Counted from the first letter of the stretch, positions 8,646-17,209 are shown. The stretch is 64,000 nucleotides of DNA from Embleya sp049739465 (GCF_049739465.1 NZ_JBMHHY010000038.1:27352-91351), one strand, 5' to 3'. A program made the numbers and translations. Notes: a model not told the origin generated them from the letters alone.

Positions 8646-9857
8646 CTAGGGATTGACGTCGTCCTCGAACCGGACCCCGGTGTTGCCCTCGCGGCGGCGC
8701 AGCGCGAACAGCACGCCGCCGCCGACCACGAGGGCGGCGGGCACGCCCAGACCGGCCCACAGGCCCCAGTCGAAGGTGCCGTCGTCCGAGGAGGACGCGG
8801 CCTTGGTGGTGTTCGCCGTGCCGGGCTTGCCGTCGGTCGACTTGCCGCCCTTGTCGTTCTTCTGCTCGCCGGGCCCGGACAGCGGCTCCACCAGCGTGCC
8901 GATCGGCTTCGCCTGGGCCAGTGCGGCGAAGCCCCAGTCGAGCAGCTTGCCGGTGTCCTCGTAGGTCTTGCCCTTGCCCTCGATGTGCATGATGCTCACC
9001 AGCAGGGTGTGCCCGCCGCGCTGGGCGCCGCCGACGAAGGTGTTCCCGGCGTTGGTGGTGTAGCCGTTCTTGACGCCGATCATGCCCGGATACTGGCCGA
9101 GCATCGTATTGGTGTTCTGGATCTGGAACTTGGCCCCCGCGACGCCGGGGAAGTCGGCGACCCTGGTGCTCGCGTACGAGCGGAAGTCGTTGTTCTTCAT
9201 GCCTTCACGGGCGAACAGCGCCAGGTCGTATGCGCTGGAGACCTGGCCCGGCATGTCGTAGCCGTCCGGCGAGATCACGTTGGTGTCGCCCGCCTGGAGC
9301 TGCTTGGCCCGCTCGTTCATCTGCTGCACGGTGGTGGCCACACCGCCGTTCATCGCGCACAGCACGTGTACCGCGTCGTTGCCCGAGCGCAGGAACACCC
9401 CGCGCCACAGGTCCTCGACCTTGTAGGTCTCGTTCTCCTTTATGCCCACCAGGCTGCTGCCCTCGCCGAGGTTCCGGATGTCGGAGGGGGCCACCTGGTG
9501 GGTGGAGTTGCGGTCGATCTTGGGCAACACGGTGTCCGCGAACAACATCTTGAGCGTGCTGGCCGGCGGCAACTTCCAGTGCGGGTTCTTCGCGGCCAGG
9601 ATCTTGCCGGTGTCCGCGTCCGCGACCACCCACGAGTAGCCCTCCACCGCGGGCAACGCGGGAGCGCCGGCGGGCAGCTCGCTCTGTACGCCGGGCTCGG
9701 CCAGGCGCGGCCCGCCGACATCGGACATCGGCGAGGGGGGTTGTGGCTCCGGATCGGTCTTGCTCGCCCACGCGGCCGAGGCCGGACCGGACGCGAGAAC
9801 GAGCGCGGCAGCGCACACCACAGCCGGCTTGCGAGAAGCCCGGAACCAATCAGACAT
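8646..9857 (-). CDS. D-alanyl-D-alanine carboxypeptidase (class A PBP, DacA/DacC type)
   Basis: A 403-residue serine DD-peptidase that trims the terminal D-Ala of peptidoglycan stem peptides outside the membrane. It has a signal peptide (hydrophobic AVVCAAALVLASGPASA at about 12-28), SxxK at Ser100-Thr-Leu-Lys103, SGN at 158-160, and KNG at 263-265 in place of the textbook KTG. A C-terminal transmembrane helix (LGVPAALVVGGGVLFAL) with basic residues after it anchors the enzyme. A linker of Lys, Gly, Ser and Thr lies before the helix. The ATG at 9857 gives the normal signal peptide; the frame is open to 9926. It is convergent with the BrkB-type gene, and a CCCTAGG/CCTAGGG hairpin spans the junction (8624-8651). 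Confidence 0.92.
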   Translation of the reverse strand: MSDWFRASRKPAVVCAAALVLASGPASAAWASKTDPEPQPPSPMSDVGGPRLAEPGVQSELPAGAPALPAVEGYSWVVADADTGKILAAKNPHWKLPPASTLKMLFADTVLPKIDRNSTHQVAPSDIRNLGEGSSLVGIKENETYKVEDLWRGVFLRSGNDAVHVLCAMNGGVATTVQQMNERAKQLQAGDTNVISPDGYDMPGQVSSAYDLALFAREGMKNNDFRSYASTRVADFPGVAGAKFQIQNTNTMLGQYPGMIGVKNGYTTNAGNTFVGGAQRGGHTLLVSIMHIEGKGKTYEDTGKLLDWGFAALAQAKPIGTLVEPLSGPGEQKNDKGGKSTDGKPGTANTTKAASSSDDGTFDWGLWAGLGVPAALVVGGGVLFALRRREGNTGVRFEDDVNP

Positions 9858-9964
9858 GTGATGAGCGTACTGGTGACCCCCGGCTACGGTCCGTCGGCCG
9901 CGCCGCCGCATACTGAACCGGGACAAAATTGCGAAGCTTGTGACCGAGGAACGGGTGCTTCACG

Positions 9965-10198
9965 TTGAGGATCGGCCGAGGTATTTCCACCTGTCTGGTG
10001 TTGTTCGGCGTCTGGAGCTGGATCCTGTGGCCGAACTTTCTCAAGAACATCTGGGCCGACGACCGATCCTGGAACGACGGGGCGACCACCTTCTTCCTCA
10101 TCCATCTGGCCCTGACGATCGTCTCGTTCGTGGCCGGCAACGCGATCGGTTGGCTCGGTATCAAGGGGCTCCGCGCGGCCCGGACGCCGCAGCCGTGA
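9965..10198 (+). CDS. SCO4848-family small membrane protein
   Basis: A 77-residue protein with two predicted membrane helices (CLVLFGVWSWILWPNFLKNIW and TFFLIHLALTIVSFVAGNAIGWLGI). I recognise it as the small SCO4848-type membrane protein usually encoded next to the D-Ala-D-Ala carboxypeptidase in streptomycetes; function unknown. It starts 107 bases from the divergent carboxypeptidase gene and its stop overlaps the GTG of the P450 gene (GTGA), so the two are translationally coupled. Confidence 0.8.
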   Translation: MRIGRGISTCLVLFGVWSWILWPNFLKNIWADDRSWNDGATTFFLIHLALTIVSFVAGNAIGWLGIKGLRAARTPQP

Positions 10199-11487
10199 CC
10201 GACGACACACCCGCGCCGGGCTGCCCGGCGCACCCGGTGCCCGCCGGGCCCGAGCTGTTCAGCCGAGAGTTCATCGCCGATCCGTATCCGGCCTACGCGC
10301 ACCTGCGCGAGCACGCACCGGTGCACCGCACCACGTTGCCCAGCGGAGTCGAGGCCTGGCTGGTCACCCGGTACGCGGACGCCCGGCAGGCGCTCGCCGA
10401 CCAGCGACTCAGCAAGAACCCCCGGCATTCGGAGGCGGCCTGGAAGCAGGGCAAGGTCGGGGTGCCCGGCGAGCAGCGCTCCGGCGTGGGCGCGCATCTG
10501 CTCAACCTCGACCCGCCGGACCACACCCGGCTGCGCCGGCTGGTGTCCAAGGCGTTCACGCCGCGCCGGGCCGAGGAGTTCCGTCCCCGGGTGCAGGCGC
10601 TGGCGGACCGGCTGCTCGACGACGTGGCGCGCACCGGCGAGGCCGACCTGATCCACGACTTCGCCTTCCCGCTGCCGATCTACGCGATCTGCGACCTGCT
10701 CGGGGTGCCGGACGAGGACCAGGCCGACTTCCGCACCTGGGCCGGGATGATGATCCGACACGGCTCGGGGCCGCGCGGCGGAGTGGCCCGCGCGGTGCGG
10801 CACATGCGCACCTATCTGGCCGAGTTGATCCACCGCAAGCGGGCGACGCTCACCGACACGGACGACGACCTGATCTCCGGCCTGATCCGGGCGAGCGACC
10901 ACGGCGAACACCTGACCGAGGACGAGGCCGCGGCGATGGCCTTCATCCTGCTGTTCGCCGGTTTCGAAACCACGGTCAATTTGATCGGAAATGGCCTTTT
11001 TGCCCTGCTGAACCATCCGGCCGAACGGCTCGCGCTCCAGGCCGATCCGGGGTTGTTGGCGCCCACCGTCGAGGAACTGCTGCGCTACGACGGGCCGGTC
11101 GAGGTGGCCACCTGGCGATTCAGCACCACCGAGGTGGAGATCGGCGGGACCCGGATCCCGGCGGGCGAGCCGGTGCTCGTGGTGCTCGCGGCGGCCGATC
11201 GTGATCCGCGCCGGTTCGCCGAGCCGGACCTGCTCGACCCGGCCCGCGCGGACAACCAGCACCTCGCGTTCGGGCACGGCATCCACTACTGCATCGGCGC
11301 GCCGCTGGCCCGGCTCGAGGGCCAGATCGCGATCGGCACACTGTTGCGCCGGTTGCCGGACGTACGCCTCGCGCTGCCCGAGGACGAACTGCGGTGGCGC
11401 GGTGGGCTGATCATGCGGGGCCTACAGCGGCTGCCGGTGACATTCACCCCGGAGGCGGCCTCGGCGGTCGGTACGTCGGCCGGCTGA
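10195..11487 (+). CDS. Cytochrome P450
   Basis: A 430-residue soluble bacterial P450 monooxygenase. The oxygen-binding I-helix motif reads AGFETT at 255-260 (His of the common AGHET replaced by Phe), the K-helix is E293-LLR296, and the haem loop FGHGIHYCIG has its ligand at Cys366. The N-terminal DDTPAPGCPAHPVPAG and DPYPAYAHLREHAPV segment is typical of CYP107-like families. The start is the GTG overlapping the previous stop. No ferredoxin, reductase or biosynthetic genes adjoin it, so the substrate is unknown. A 22-bp hairpin follows the stop. Confidence 0.93.
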   Translation: MTDDTPAPGCPAHPVPAGPELFSREFIADPYPAYAHLREHAPVHRTTLPSGVEAWLVTRYADARQALADQRLSKNPRHSEAAWKQGKVGVPGEQRSGVGAHLLNLDPPDHTRLRRLVSKAFTPRRAEEFRPRVQALADRLLDDVARTGEADLIHDFAFPLPIYAICDLLGVPDEDQADFRTWAGMMIRHGSGPRGGVARAVRHMRTYLAELIHRKRATLTDTDDDLISGLIRASDHGEHLTEDEAAAMAFILLFAGFETTVNLIGNGLFALLNHPAERLALQADPGLLAPTVEELLRYDGPVEVATWRFSTTEVEIGGTRIPAGEPVLVVLAAADRDPRRFAEPDLLDPARADNQHLAFGHGIHYCIGAPLARLEGQIAIGTLLRRLPDVRLALPEDELRWRGGLIMRGLQRLPVTFTPEAASAVGTSAG

Positions 11488-11502
11488 ATTTGGCGGGATC
11501 GG

Positions 11503-11550
11503 ACCCGACGGCGGGCCGGTGGATCGTCATCCACCGGCCCGCCGTCGGGT
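11503..11550 (+). terminator. Strong hairpin terminator after the P450 gene
   Basis: Perfect 22-bp inverted repeat (11503-11524 with 11529-11550) around the tetraloop CGTC, 15 bases past the P450 stop. No U-tract follows. Confidence 0.85.
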
Positions 11551-12206
11551 GTGGCCCGATTGCCCTTCTCCCCGAATCGCCCCCGACTGCCCCCGACCCG
11601 CCCCCATTTCCTGCCACCCGCCCCCAGTGCGCGCCGCCCCGCCCCATTCCCCGGTATTCCCCGGTATTCCGTGTCGTTCGCCTGTTGTCGCCGCGCCGCG
11701 TTTCCCCGTTCGGGTCCCTTCGGGTTTCTCCTTCGGATCCCCCCGGAATTCCACCGCCGTATTCGTGTTCCGCCCCCGACCCCCACGCTTCGCACCCCGC
11801 CGACTCGTCGACCACCGCTGTCCGATCGCTCCGGCGTTACTTCCCCAAGACGCCTTCGCGGCTCGTGAGCGGGGCCGTTCCCCCAGCCCCCGCGTCGCCC
11901 CGAGTCCCCCCGACCCCGTCCCCCGGGGTCGATCGGGACTAGTCGTGCCCGGTCAGGGCGGCGAGGTCGGCGGGGGTGGGTCGGTCGATCCGGCCGGACG
12001 CCGGGGTCCGTCGGTGCCGCGGACTGTGGACCGGACGAATGGTGGGCGGCATTCCCTGCTCCTGTTCCCGAGGTGGGCGAACCCTCGCGGTTTCGCTTCC
12101 GACAGGAACTTGTCTACAGGGCGCACTTACCGACACACAATGGGTGCTTGACGTATTTGGTCACCAAGAGTGAATCATGGCCATGAGATGGTCAAAGAGG
12201 TTTGTT
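11551..12206. other. Gene-free C-rich region
   Basis: About 650 bases with no reading frame I can defend. The first half is strongly C-rich on the plus strand. From about 11577 to 11625 five runs of at least five C alternate with short spacers, giving G-quadruplex potential on the minus strand. CCCCGGTATT is repeated at about 11651 and 11661. The second half (after 12050) is more AT-balanced and may hold the end of the minus-strand MarR transcript. Confidence 0.6.
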
Positions 12207-12701
12207 TCAGGCGTGGTTGTCGAACGGCGCGACAAGAGAACGCAAAAGCCCGGCCAGCGCGGCCTGCTGATCGACCGTCAGGCCGGCCAGGATGGCCCGT
12301 TCCCGGCCGAGCAGTTCGGCCATCGCCGAGTCGACCCGATCGCGCCCGTCCTCGGTCAACCGGACCAGTACGCCGCGCCGGTCGTCGGGATCGGGCAGCC
12401 GCAACACCAGCCCCTTGGCCGCGAGGCGGTCGATCCGGTTCGTCATCGTCCCGGAGGTGACCAGGGTCTGGGTGAGCAGCTGGCCGGGGGAGAGCTGGTA
12501 CGGGGCGCCGTCGCGACGCAGTGCGGAGAGTACGTCGAACTCCCACGGTTCGAGGTCGCGCGCGGAGAACGCGGTGCGTCGGGCGCGGTCGAGATGCCGA
12601 GCCAGCCGGGTGACCCGGCTCAGTACTTCGAGGGGTTCGACGTCGAGGTCCGGGCGCTCCCGCTTCCATGCCGCGACAAGCCGGTCGACCTCGTCTTTCA
12701 T
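12207..12701 (-). CDS. MarR-family transcriptional regulator
   Basis: A 164-residue winged-helix repressor or activator. The HTH and wing are visible as PYQLSPGQLLTQTLVTSGTMTNRIDRLAAKGLVLRLPDPDDRRGVLVRLTEDG (about 77-130), with the family's DDRRG wing signature. The N-terminal KDEVDRLVAAWKRERPDLDVEPLEVLSRV helix dimerises. It is divergent from the ADP-ribosylglycohydrolase gene, with 150 bases between, so it may control itself and that gene. Ligand unknown. Confidence 0.92.
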   Translation of the reverse strand: MKDEVDRLVAAWKRERPDLDVEPLEVLSRVTRLARHLDRARRTAFSARDLEPWEFDVLSALRRDGAPYQLSPGQLLTQTLVTSGTMTNRIDRLAAKGLVLRLPDPDDRRGVLVRLTEDGRDRVDSAMAELLGRERAILAGLTVDQQAALAGLLRSLVAPFDNHA

Positions 12702-12851
12702 GAGGTCATTCTAGCGAGTCGTTCGATGCCGAGCCTCTTGATGTCGAGATAAGAATGAGCAATATCCGACACTTCTTCCTTGGTTTCGGGCTACTTCGAA
12801 CGCCCGGGAAATCCCTGGTCCGGGCCGGGGGCGGCCGGCAGGCTGAGGTGT

Positions 12852-13787
12852 ATGGACCGTACCCGACGGGTCGCGAACGCGGCCCGCACACTCCACGGCC
12901 TCGCCCTCGGCGACGCCTTCGGCGAGCAGTGGTTCTTCTACAAGGGTGCCGACCTGGCCGAGCATCAGGCGCGCCGGATCGCCCCCGAGGCCGACCTCTG
13001 GTACTGGACGGACGACACCGCGATGGCACTGTCCGTACTGCGGATCCTGCACCTGCGCGGCGAGGTGGACCAGGACGCGCTGGCCGAGCACTTCGCCGCG
13101 GCGTACACGGCCGACCCGTATCGCGGCTACGGCCCGTCGATGCACGGCGTGCTGCGCGCGATCCGCGAGGGCGAGTCGTGGCGGGAGGTGACGCGCCGTC
13201 AGTTCGACGGCCAGGGGTCGTGGGGCAACGGCGCCGCGATGCGGGTCGCGCCACTGGGCGCGTGGTACGCGGACCGCGAACTCGCCGACGTCGCGGCCGA
13301 GGCCGAGCGCTCGGCGGAGACCACGCACGCGCATCCGGAGGCGGTGGCGGGCGCGGTCGCGGTGGCGATCGCGGCGGCGCTGGCGACTCGGGGGCGGGAC
13401 GAACCGGCCCCCGACCCGGTGCGGTTCCTGACCGAGGTGGCCGGGCACACCCCCGAGAGCGACGTGGCGGCGGGCCTGCGCACGGCCGCCCGATTGCCGG
13501 CCGACTCCTCGGTCCGCAACGCGGTGAGCATGCTGGGCAACGGCTCGCGCATCAGCGCGCCGGACACGGTCCCCTTCGCCCTGTGGACGGCGGCCCACCA
13601 CCCGGACGCGCTCGACGACGCCCTGTGGGAGACGGCGAGCGGAATGGGCGACGTCGACACGACCTGCGCGATCACCGCGGGTGTCGTGGCCTCGCGCAGG
13701 GGCCTGACCGACGTCCCGAGCACCTGGCTGACCACCCGCGAACCGATCCCGGGGTGGGTGGACACGGGGAGCGTCGCGCCGGCGTGA
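12852..13787 (+). CDS. ADP-ribosylglycohydrolase (DraG/ARH family)
   Basis: A 311-residue all-helical hydrolase that removes ADP-ribose from proteins or small acceptors using a binuclear metal centre. The metal motif is T53-D-D-T56 in YWTDDTAMAL, and the second GDVDTTCAITAG lies near 275. GDAFGEQW near 20-27 and GSWGNGAAMRVAPLG near 121-135 are also typical. GAGG is only 3 bases from the ATG, an unusually tight spacing. The frame is open upstream to 12780 without a better signal. No ADP-ribosyltransferase is nearby. Confidence 0.9.
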   Translation: MDRTRRVANAARTLHGLALGDAFGEQWFFYKGADLAEHQARRIAPEADLWYWTDDTAMALSVLRILHLRGEVDQDALAEHFAAAYTADPYRGYGPSMHGVLRAIREGESWREVTRRQFDGQGSWGNGAAMRVAPLGAWYADRELADVAAEAERSAETTHAHPEAVAGAVAVAIAAALATRGRDEPAPDPVRFLTEVAGHTPESDVAAGLRTAARLPADSSVRNAVSMLGNGSRISAPDTVPFALWTAAHHPDALDDALWETASGMGDVDTTCAITAGVVASRRGLTDVPSTWLTTREPIPGWVDTGSVAPA

Positions 13788-13813
13788 TCGGGCCCGCGCT
13801 CGACCCGACGTGA

Positions 13814-15253
13814 CTATGCCGCGCCTGTGCCGCGCTGTGGCCGCCATCCGGCAAGTAGGTCCTCCGGGCCGAAGTTCGCTTGCAGGCCCGAGCAGGTGGT
13901 GCCGCTTCGGGAGACGGCGATCAAGGGGACCGCTTCGGTGGTGAGCGCGGCGCGATGCTTGTGCAGGGCGGCCAGGTCGTGGGCGTCGAACGGGGACGTC
14001 TCCAGCCATTTGATCGAGCCCAGGAACAGCAGCTTCTTGGCCACGGGCTGCCGGTCGGCGCCCACGAGGTCGATTTCGACGTCGTTGCTTCGGGTCCAGT
14101 AGGCGCCGACGGCGGGCGCGGCGGGCAGGCCGCCGGCGGGCAGTATCCGGGCGAGGGATTCTCGGATCAATGGCTCGACGGCGCGTCCGCGCCACGCGGT
14201 CCACTGCCCCCTGAGTCGGTCCAGGGTGAGATCGCCACGCATCCGTTCGATCTCCGCCATGTGCGGGTCGAGGAACGTCAGCCAGAAGCGCAGATACGGG
14301 TCCGCCACGCGGTAGCGGCGTTCCTTCGAGGGGTGCGTCGAGAGCGGCAACTCGGCCGCCACCACGCCCTTGCCGATCAGCAGGTCCGTCGCCCTGCTGA
14401 GGCTGCTGTGCGCGATGCCGCCGGCGGCGCGCGCGATATTGGTGAAGGTGCGCTCGCCCGCCCCGATGGCGCGCAACACCTCCCGGCCCATCGCCTGCGG
14501 TGGGAACTCGGCGGCGAGGGATCGCTCGGCGGAGACGAGCAGGGCGGAGATCGGGTTCTCCAGCGCGGCTGCCAGGAACTCCCACATCGAGGCCCCGGGT
14601 CGCCATTCCCGGCAGATCAGCGGCAGGCCCCCGGTGATCAGCGCGGCGTCGAAGGCGTCGGCGGGCGCCAGGTCGAGCATCTCGCCGAGGTCGGCCGGGT
14701 TCAGCGGGCCGACGACCATTTCCCGCCCACGCTGGTGGAACGGTCGGTCGTAGGCGTTCAGCGCGGCCATCATCGACAGGTCCGAACCGACCAGCAGCAA
14801 CAGCACCGGCTTGGTGCCGAGCCAACGATCCCAGGCCCGCTGAAGCATGCCCTCGAAGGCGTCGACGCGCTCCATCAGATAGGGCACCTCGTCGATCACC
14901 ACCACGCTCGGCGCGTCGTCCGGCAGGATCTCGGCCAACAGTCGGAACGCCGCGTTCCACCGGCTCGGCGCCTCTTCGGCGAACAGCGAGCGATTCGGCA
15001 GCGAGGATTCAGCCACCGCGTCGAGCAGTTCCGCCAGTTCGTCCTCGGCGGTACCGCCGCCGGCGGTGAAGAAGAGATGCGGAACCGCCGCCTGCCGGAG
15101 AAACTCCTCGACCAGCGTCGATTTCCCGACGCGCCGCCTCCCGCGCATCAGAACGCACTGTCCGGGGCGAGGCGCGCCGACGGCATCGCGCACCTCGTCC
15201 AGCGTGTTCCGCAGCGTGCGCAGCTCTCGATCCCTGCCGATGAAGCGGTACAT
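13814..15253 (-). CDS. Archaeal-ATPase/DUF234-type AAA ATPase
   Basis: A 479-residue protein with an N-terminal AAA ATPase of the archaeal-ATPase family: FIGRDRELRTLRNTL start, Walker A GRRRVGKST (38-46) and Walker B VVVIDE (117-122). The middle has a winged-helix-like segment (RTFTNIARAAGGIAHSSLSRATDLLIGKGVV). The C-terminus (RYRVADPYLRFWLTFLDPH and a later WTRSNDVEIDLVG) looks like DUF234, a restriction-endonuclease-fold domain with the D-E-I-D core. The cellular role of this family is poorly known; suggested links to mobile or conflict systems are inference. It stands alone, no ribosome-binding site precedes the ATG, and overlapping palindromes lie about 60 bases upstream. Confidence 0.88.
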   Translation of the reverse strand: MYRFIGRDRELRTLRNTLDEVRDAVGAPRPGQCVLMRGRRRVGKSTLVEEFLRQAAVPHLFFTAGGGTAEDELAELLDAVAESSLPNRSLFAEEAPSRWNAAFRLLAEILPDDAPSVVVIDEVPYLMERVDAFEGMLQRAWDRWLGTKPVLLLLVGSDLSMMAALNAYDRPFHQRGREMVVGPLNPADLGEMLDLAPADAFDAALITGGLPLICREWRPGASMWEFLAAALENPISALLVSAERSLAAEFPPQAMGREVLRAIGAGERTFTNIARAAGGIAHSSLSRATDLLIGKGVVAAELPLSTHPSKERRYRVADPYLRFWLTFLDPHMAEIERMRGDLTLDRLRGQWTAWRGRAVEPLIRESLARILPAGGLPAAPAVGAYWTRSNDVEIDLVGADRQPVAKKLLFLGSIKWLETSPFDAHDLAALHKHRAALTTEAVPLIAVSRSGTTCSGLQANFGPEDLLAGWRPQRGTGAA

Positions 15254-15313
15254 GAGAGGAAATGTCCATTCGTGAAGCGTCGGGCATCTTCGGACCGACT
15301 CACAATGGTAGCG

Positions 15314-15348
15314 CCAGAGATACTATCTCTGGCGATAGTATCTTTGGT
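15314..15348. promoter_or_regulatory. Overlapping palindromic operator upstream of the AAA ATPase
   Basis: A perfect 21-base palindrome with one central base occupies 15314-15334 (arms GCCAGAGATA and TATCTCTGGC). Its second half is shared with another dyad: AGATACTATC at 15319-15328 is mirrored by GATAGTATCT at 15335-15344, extendable to 14-base arms with one mismatch. It lies 60 bases upstream of the ATPase start in an AT-richer patch, the expected place for a repressor site. Confidence 0.7.
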
Positions 15349-15390
15349 GGAAGTCTTCCGCTCGCTGCGTGACCCGCGCGGACAGCGCGA

Positions 15391-15416
15391 GGGGCCGCCC
15401 CCTCCGGAGCGGCCCC
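15391..15416 (-). terminator. Hairpin after the TetR gene
   Basis: Eight-base perfect arms (GGGGCCGC and GCGGCCCC) around a 10-base loop, 31 bases beyond the TetR stop on the minus strand. It would separate the desaturase-TetR transcript from the ATPase gene. Confidence 0.6.
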
Positions 15417-15446
15417 GCACATATATGTGTCCAACGACACCTCGGC

Positions 15447-16100
15447 TCACGAGCTCCTGCGGCCCACCAGCCTCGGCTTGGGTTCTATGCCGGACAGGCC
15501 GTTCCAGGCCAGGTTGACCAGGTGGGCGGCCACGTCGGCCTTCTTCGGGCGGCGGACGTCGAGCCACCACTGGCCGGTCAGCGCGACCATGCCGACCAAC
15601 ATCTGGGCGTACATCGGGGCCAGCTTCGGGTCGTAGCCGCGGGACTTGAATTCCAGGCCCAGTACGTCCTCGACCTGCGAGGCGATGTCGCTGATCAGGG
15701 ACGCGAAGGTGCCGGTCGATTGGGCCACCGGCGAGTCCCGGACCAGGATCCGGAAGCCGTCGGTGTTCTGGTCGATGTAGTCCAGGAGGGCGAACGCGGC
15801 CTGTTCCAGCAGCTCCCGAGGGTGCCCGCCGGTCAGCGCCCCCGTCACCATGTCGAGCAGCGCGCTGGTCTCGCGGTCCACGACGACCGCGTAAAGCCCT
15901 TCCTTGCCCCCGAAGTGTTCGTAGACGACCGGCTTCGAGACGCCCGCCTTGTGGGCGATCTCCTCGACGCTCGTCGCGTCGTAGCCACGCTCCGCGAACA
16001 GTGTTCGACCGATGTCGATCAACTGCTCACGGCGCTCTTTCCCGGTCATGCGCACACGACCGCCGCCGCGCGGTGCACTCCGCCTGCTGCTCTCGGTCAC
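15447..16100 (-). CDS. TetR-family transcriptional regulator
   Basis: A 217-residue TetR protein. The HTH is textbook: LIDIGRTLFAERGYDATSVEEIAHKAGVSKPVVYEHFGGKEGLY (about 27-70). The C-terminal ligand domain is helical. The start is a GTG with GGGGCA just upstream. It begins 7 bases after the fatty-acid desaturase stop, so the two form one operon; it probably represses the pair in response to an acyl-CoA or similar ligand, by analogy with other desaturase-linked TetR proteins. Paired operators lie upstream of the desaturase. Confidence 0.93.
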   Translation of the reverse strand: MTESSRRSAPRGGGRVRMTGKERREQLIDIGRTLFAERGYDATSVEEIAHKAGVSKPVVYEHFGGKEGLYAVVVDRETSALLDMVTGALTGGHPRELLEQAAFALLDYIDQNTDGFRILVRDSPVAQSTGTFASLISDIASQVEDVLGLEFKSRGYDPKLAPMYAQMLVGMVALTGQWWLDVRRPKKADVAAHLVNLAWNGLSGIEPKPRLVGRRSS

Positions 16101-16107
16101 TGCCCCA

Positions 16108-17073
16108 TCATGCCGCCCGCCGGGCCGCCACCCGCTCCCGGTCCGGCCAGCGCACGTCCCAGACCCAGCCGAGCCGCTCCATCCAGCGGATCGCCCGCGC
16201 GCTGCTGTCGAGTTGGCCGCGCAGCACCCCGTGTCGGGCGCTGGTCTGGTCCGCGTGGTGCAGGTTGTGCCAGGACTCGCCCATCGAGGGAATCGCCAAC
16301 CACCACACGTTGCCCGAGCGGTCCCGGGACTTGAAGGTGTGCGCGCCGACCGCGTGGCAGATCGAGTTGATCGACCAGGTCACGTGGTGCAGCAGCGCGA
16401 CCCGGACCAGACCGGCCCAGAAGAACGCGGTCAGCGCGCCCCACCACGACCACGCCCACAGGCCGCCGACCAGCGCGGGAGCCGCCAGCGAGACCGCCAC
16501 CCACAGCGGGAACTGGCGCGATACCCGGATCATGTCGCGGTCCTTGAGCAGGTCCGGCGCGTACTTTTGTTGCGAGGTCTGCTCGACGTCGAACAGCCAC
16601 CCCAGGTGTGCCCACCACAGGCCCTTGGCGAGGGCGCCGACGCTGGTGCCGTAGCGCCATGGCGAGTGCGGGTCGCCCTCCTTGTCGGAGTACTTGTGGT
16701 GCTTGCGATGGTCGGCCACCCACCGCACCAGCGGCCCCTGTACGGCCATGTTGCCCGCGATCGCCAGCGCGATCCGGACCGGGCGCTTGGCCTTGAACGA
16801 CCCGTGGGTGAAGTAGCGATGGAACCCGATCGTGATCCCGTGGCCGGTGATGGCGTACATCACCACCCCCAGCACCACGTCGTGCCAGGACAGTCCCCAA
16901 CCCCAGGCCGCCGGGACCGCCGCCACCAGCGCGAGGAACGGGATGCCGATGAACAACGCCAGCGCGATCTGTTCGGCGAGGTGCTTGCGTTCGCCACCGA
17001 GGGTGCCGCGGGCGGCGTCGGTGGCGGGCTTCCGTTCGGCGTCGAGCACGCTGGTGCCGGAGGAAGGGGTCAT
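16108..17073 (-). CDS. Acyl-CoA (delta-9 type) fatty acid desaturase
   Basis: A 321-residue integral-membrane di-iron desaturase that puts a double bond into acyl chains. The three histidine boxes are present: H85-RYFT-H90, H122-RK-HH126 and HNLHH near 272. Hydrophobic helices around 36-58 and 195-230 place the active site on the cytosolic face. Family redox partners are not encoded nearby. The ATG follows a region with two direct operator-like repeats, and the gene leads an operon with the TetR regulator. Confidence 0.93.
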   Translation of the reverse strand: MTPSSGTSVLDAERKPATDAARGTLGGERKHLAEQIALALFIGIPFLALVAAVPAAWGWGLSWHDVVLGVVMYAITGHGITIGFHRYFTHGSFKAKRPVRIALAIAGNMAVQGPLVRWVADHRKHHKYSDKEGDPHSPWRYGTSVGALAKGLWWAHLGWLFDVEQTSQQKYAPDLLKDRDMIRVSRQFPLWVAVSLAAPALVGGLWAWSWWGALTAFFWAGLVRVALLHHVTWSINSICHAVGAHTFKSRDRSGNVWWLAIPSMGESWHNLHHADQTSARHGVLRGQLDSSARAIRWMERLGWVWDVRWPDRERVAARRAA

Positions 17074-17104
17074 CGGGATTCCCTCGGGTCGGGGGCGGGC
17101 AGCG

Positions 17105-17133
17105 CTACGGCGACGTAACCTACGGGGCCGTAA
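17105..17133 (-). promoter_or_regulatory. Paired operator-like repeats before the desaturase
   Basis: Read on the minus strand, two related 16-base sites lie 15 bases apart: CTTACGGCCCCGTAGG and GTTACGTCGCCGTAGC. Each contains a short dyad (TACG...CGTA at 17106-17117 and 17121-17132). They sit 32-60 bases upstream of the desaturase ATG and are the best candidates for the TetR protein's binding sites. Confidence 0.65.
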
Positions 17134-17148
17134 GTTCCGTCAGTATGG

Positions 17149-17209
17149 CAGGTCATGAGCGGAAAGTGAGGGGTCTGTACGGCCCCCTGTTCCTTCCGTT
17201 CATGCCCTG
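17149..17209. other. Long imperfect hairpin
   Basis: The 27-29 base arms pair imperfectly. CAGGTCATGAGCGGAA on one side faces TTCCGTTCATGCCCTG on the other, and GGGG/CCCC close to a loop near 17176-17180. It is too long for a simple operator. It could be a structured RNA, a terminator or a remnant of an element. Confidence 0.5.

Noticed and set aside
10195..11487. Part of a biosynthetic gene cluster
   Set aside because: The P450 has no neighbouring synthase, ferredoxin or tailoring genes and sits in a conserved carboxypeptidase/SCO4848 context.
11939..12136. Minus-strand 65-codon frame
   Set aside because: No family resemblance, no ribosome-binding site and a composition like the surrounding shadows.
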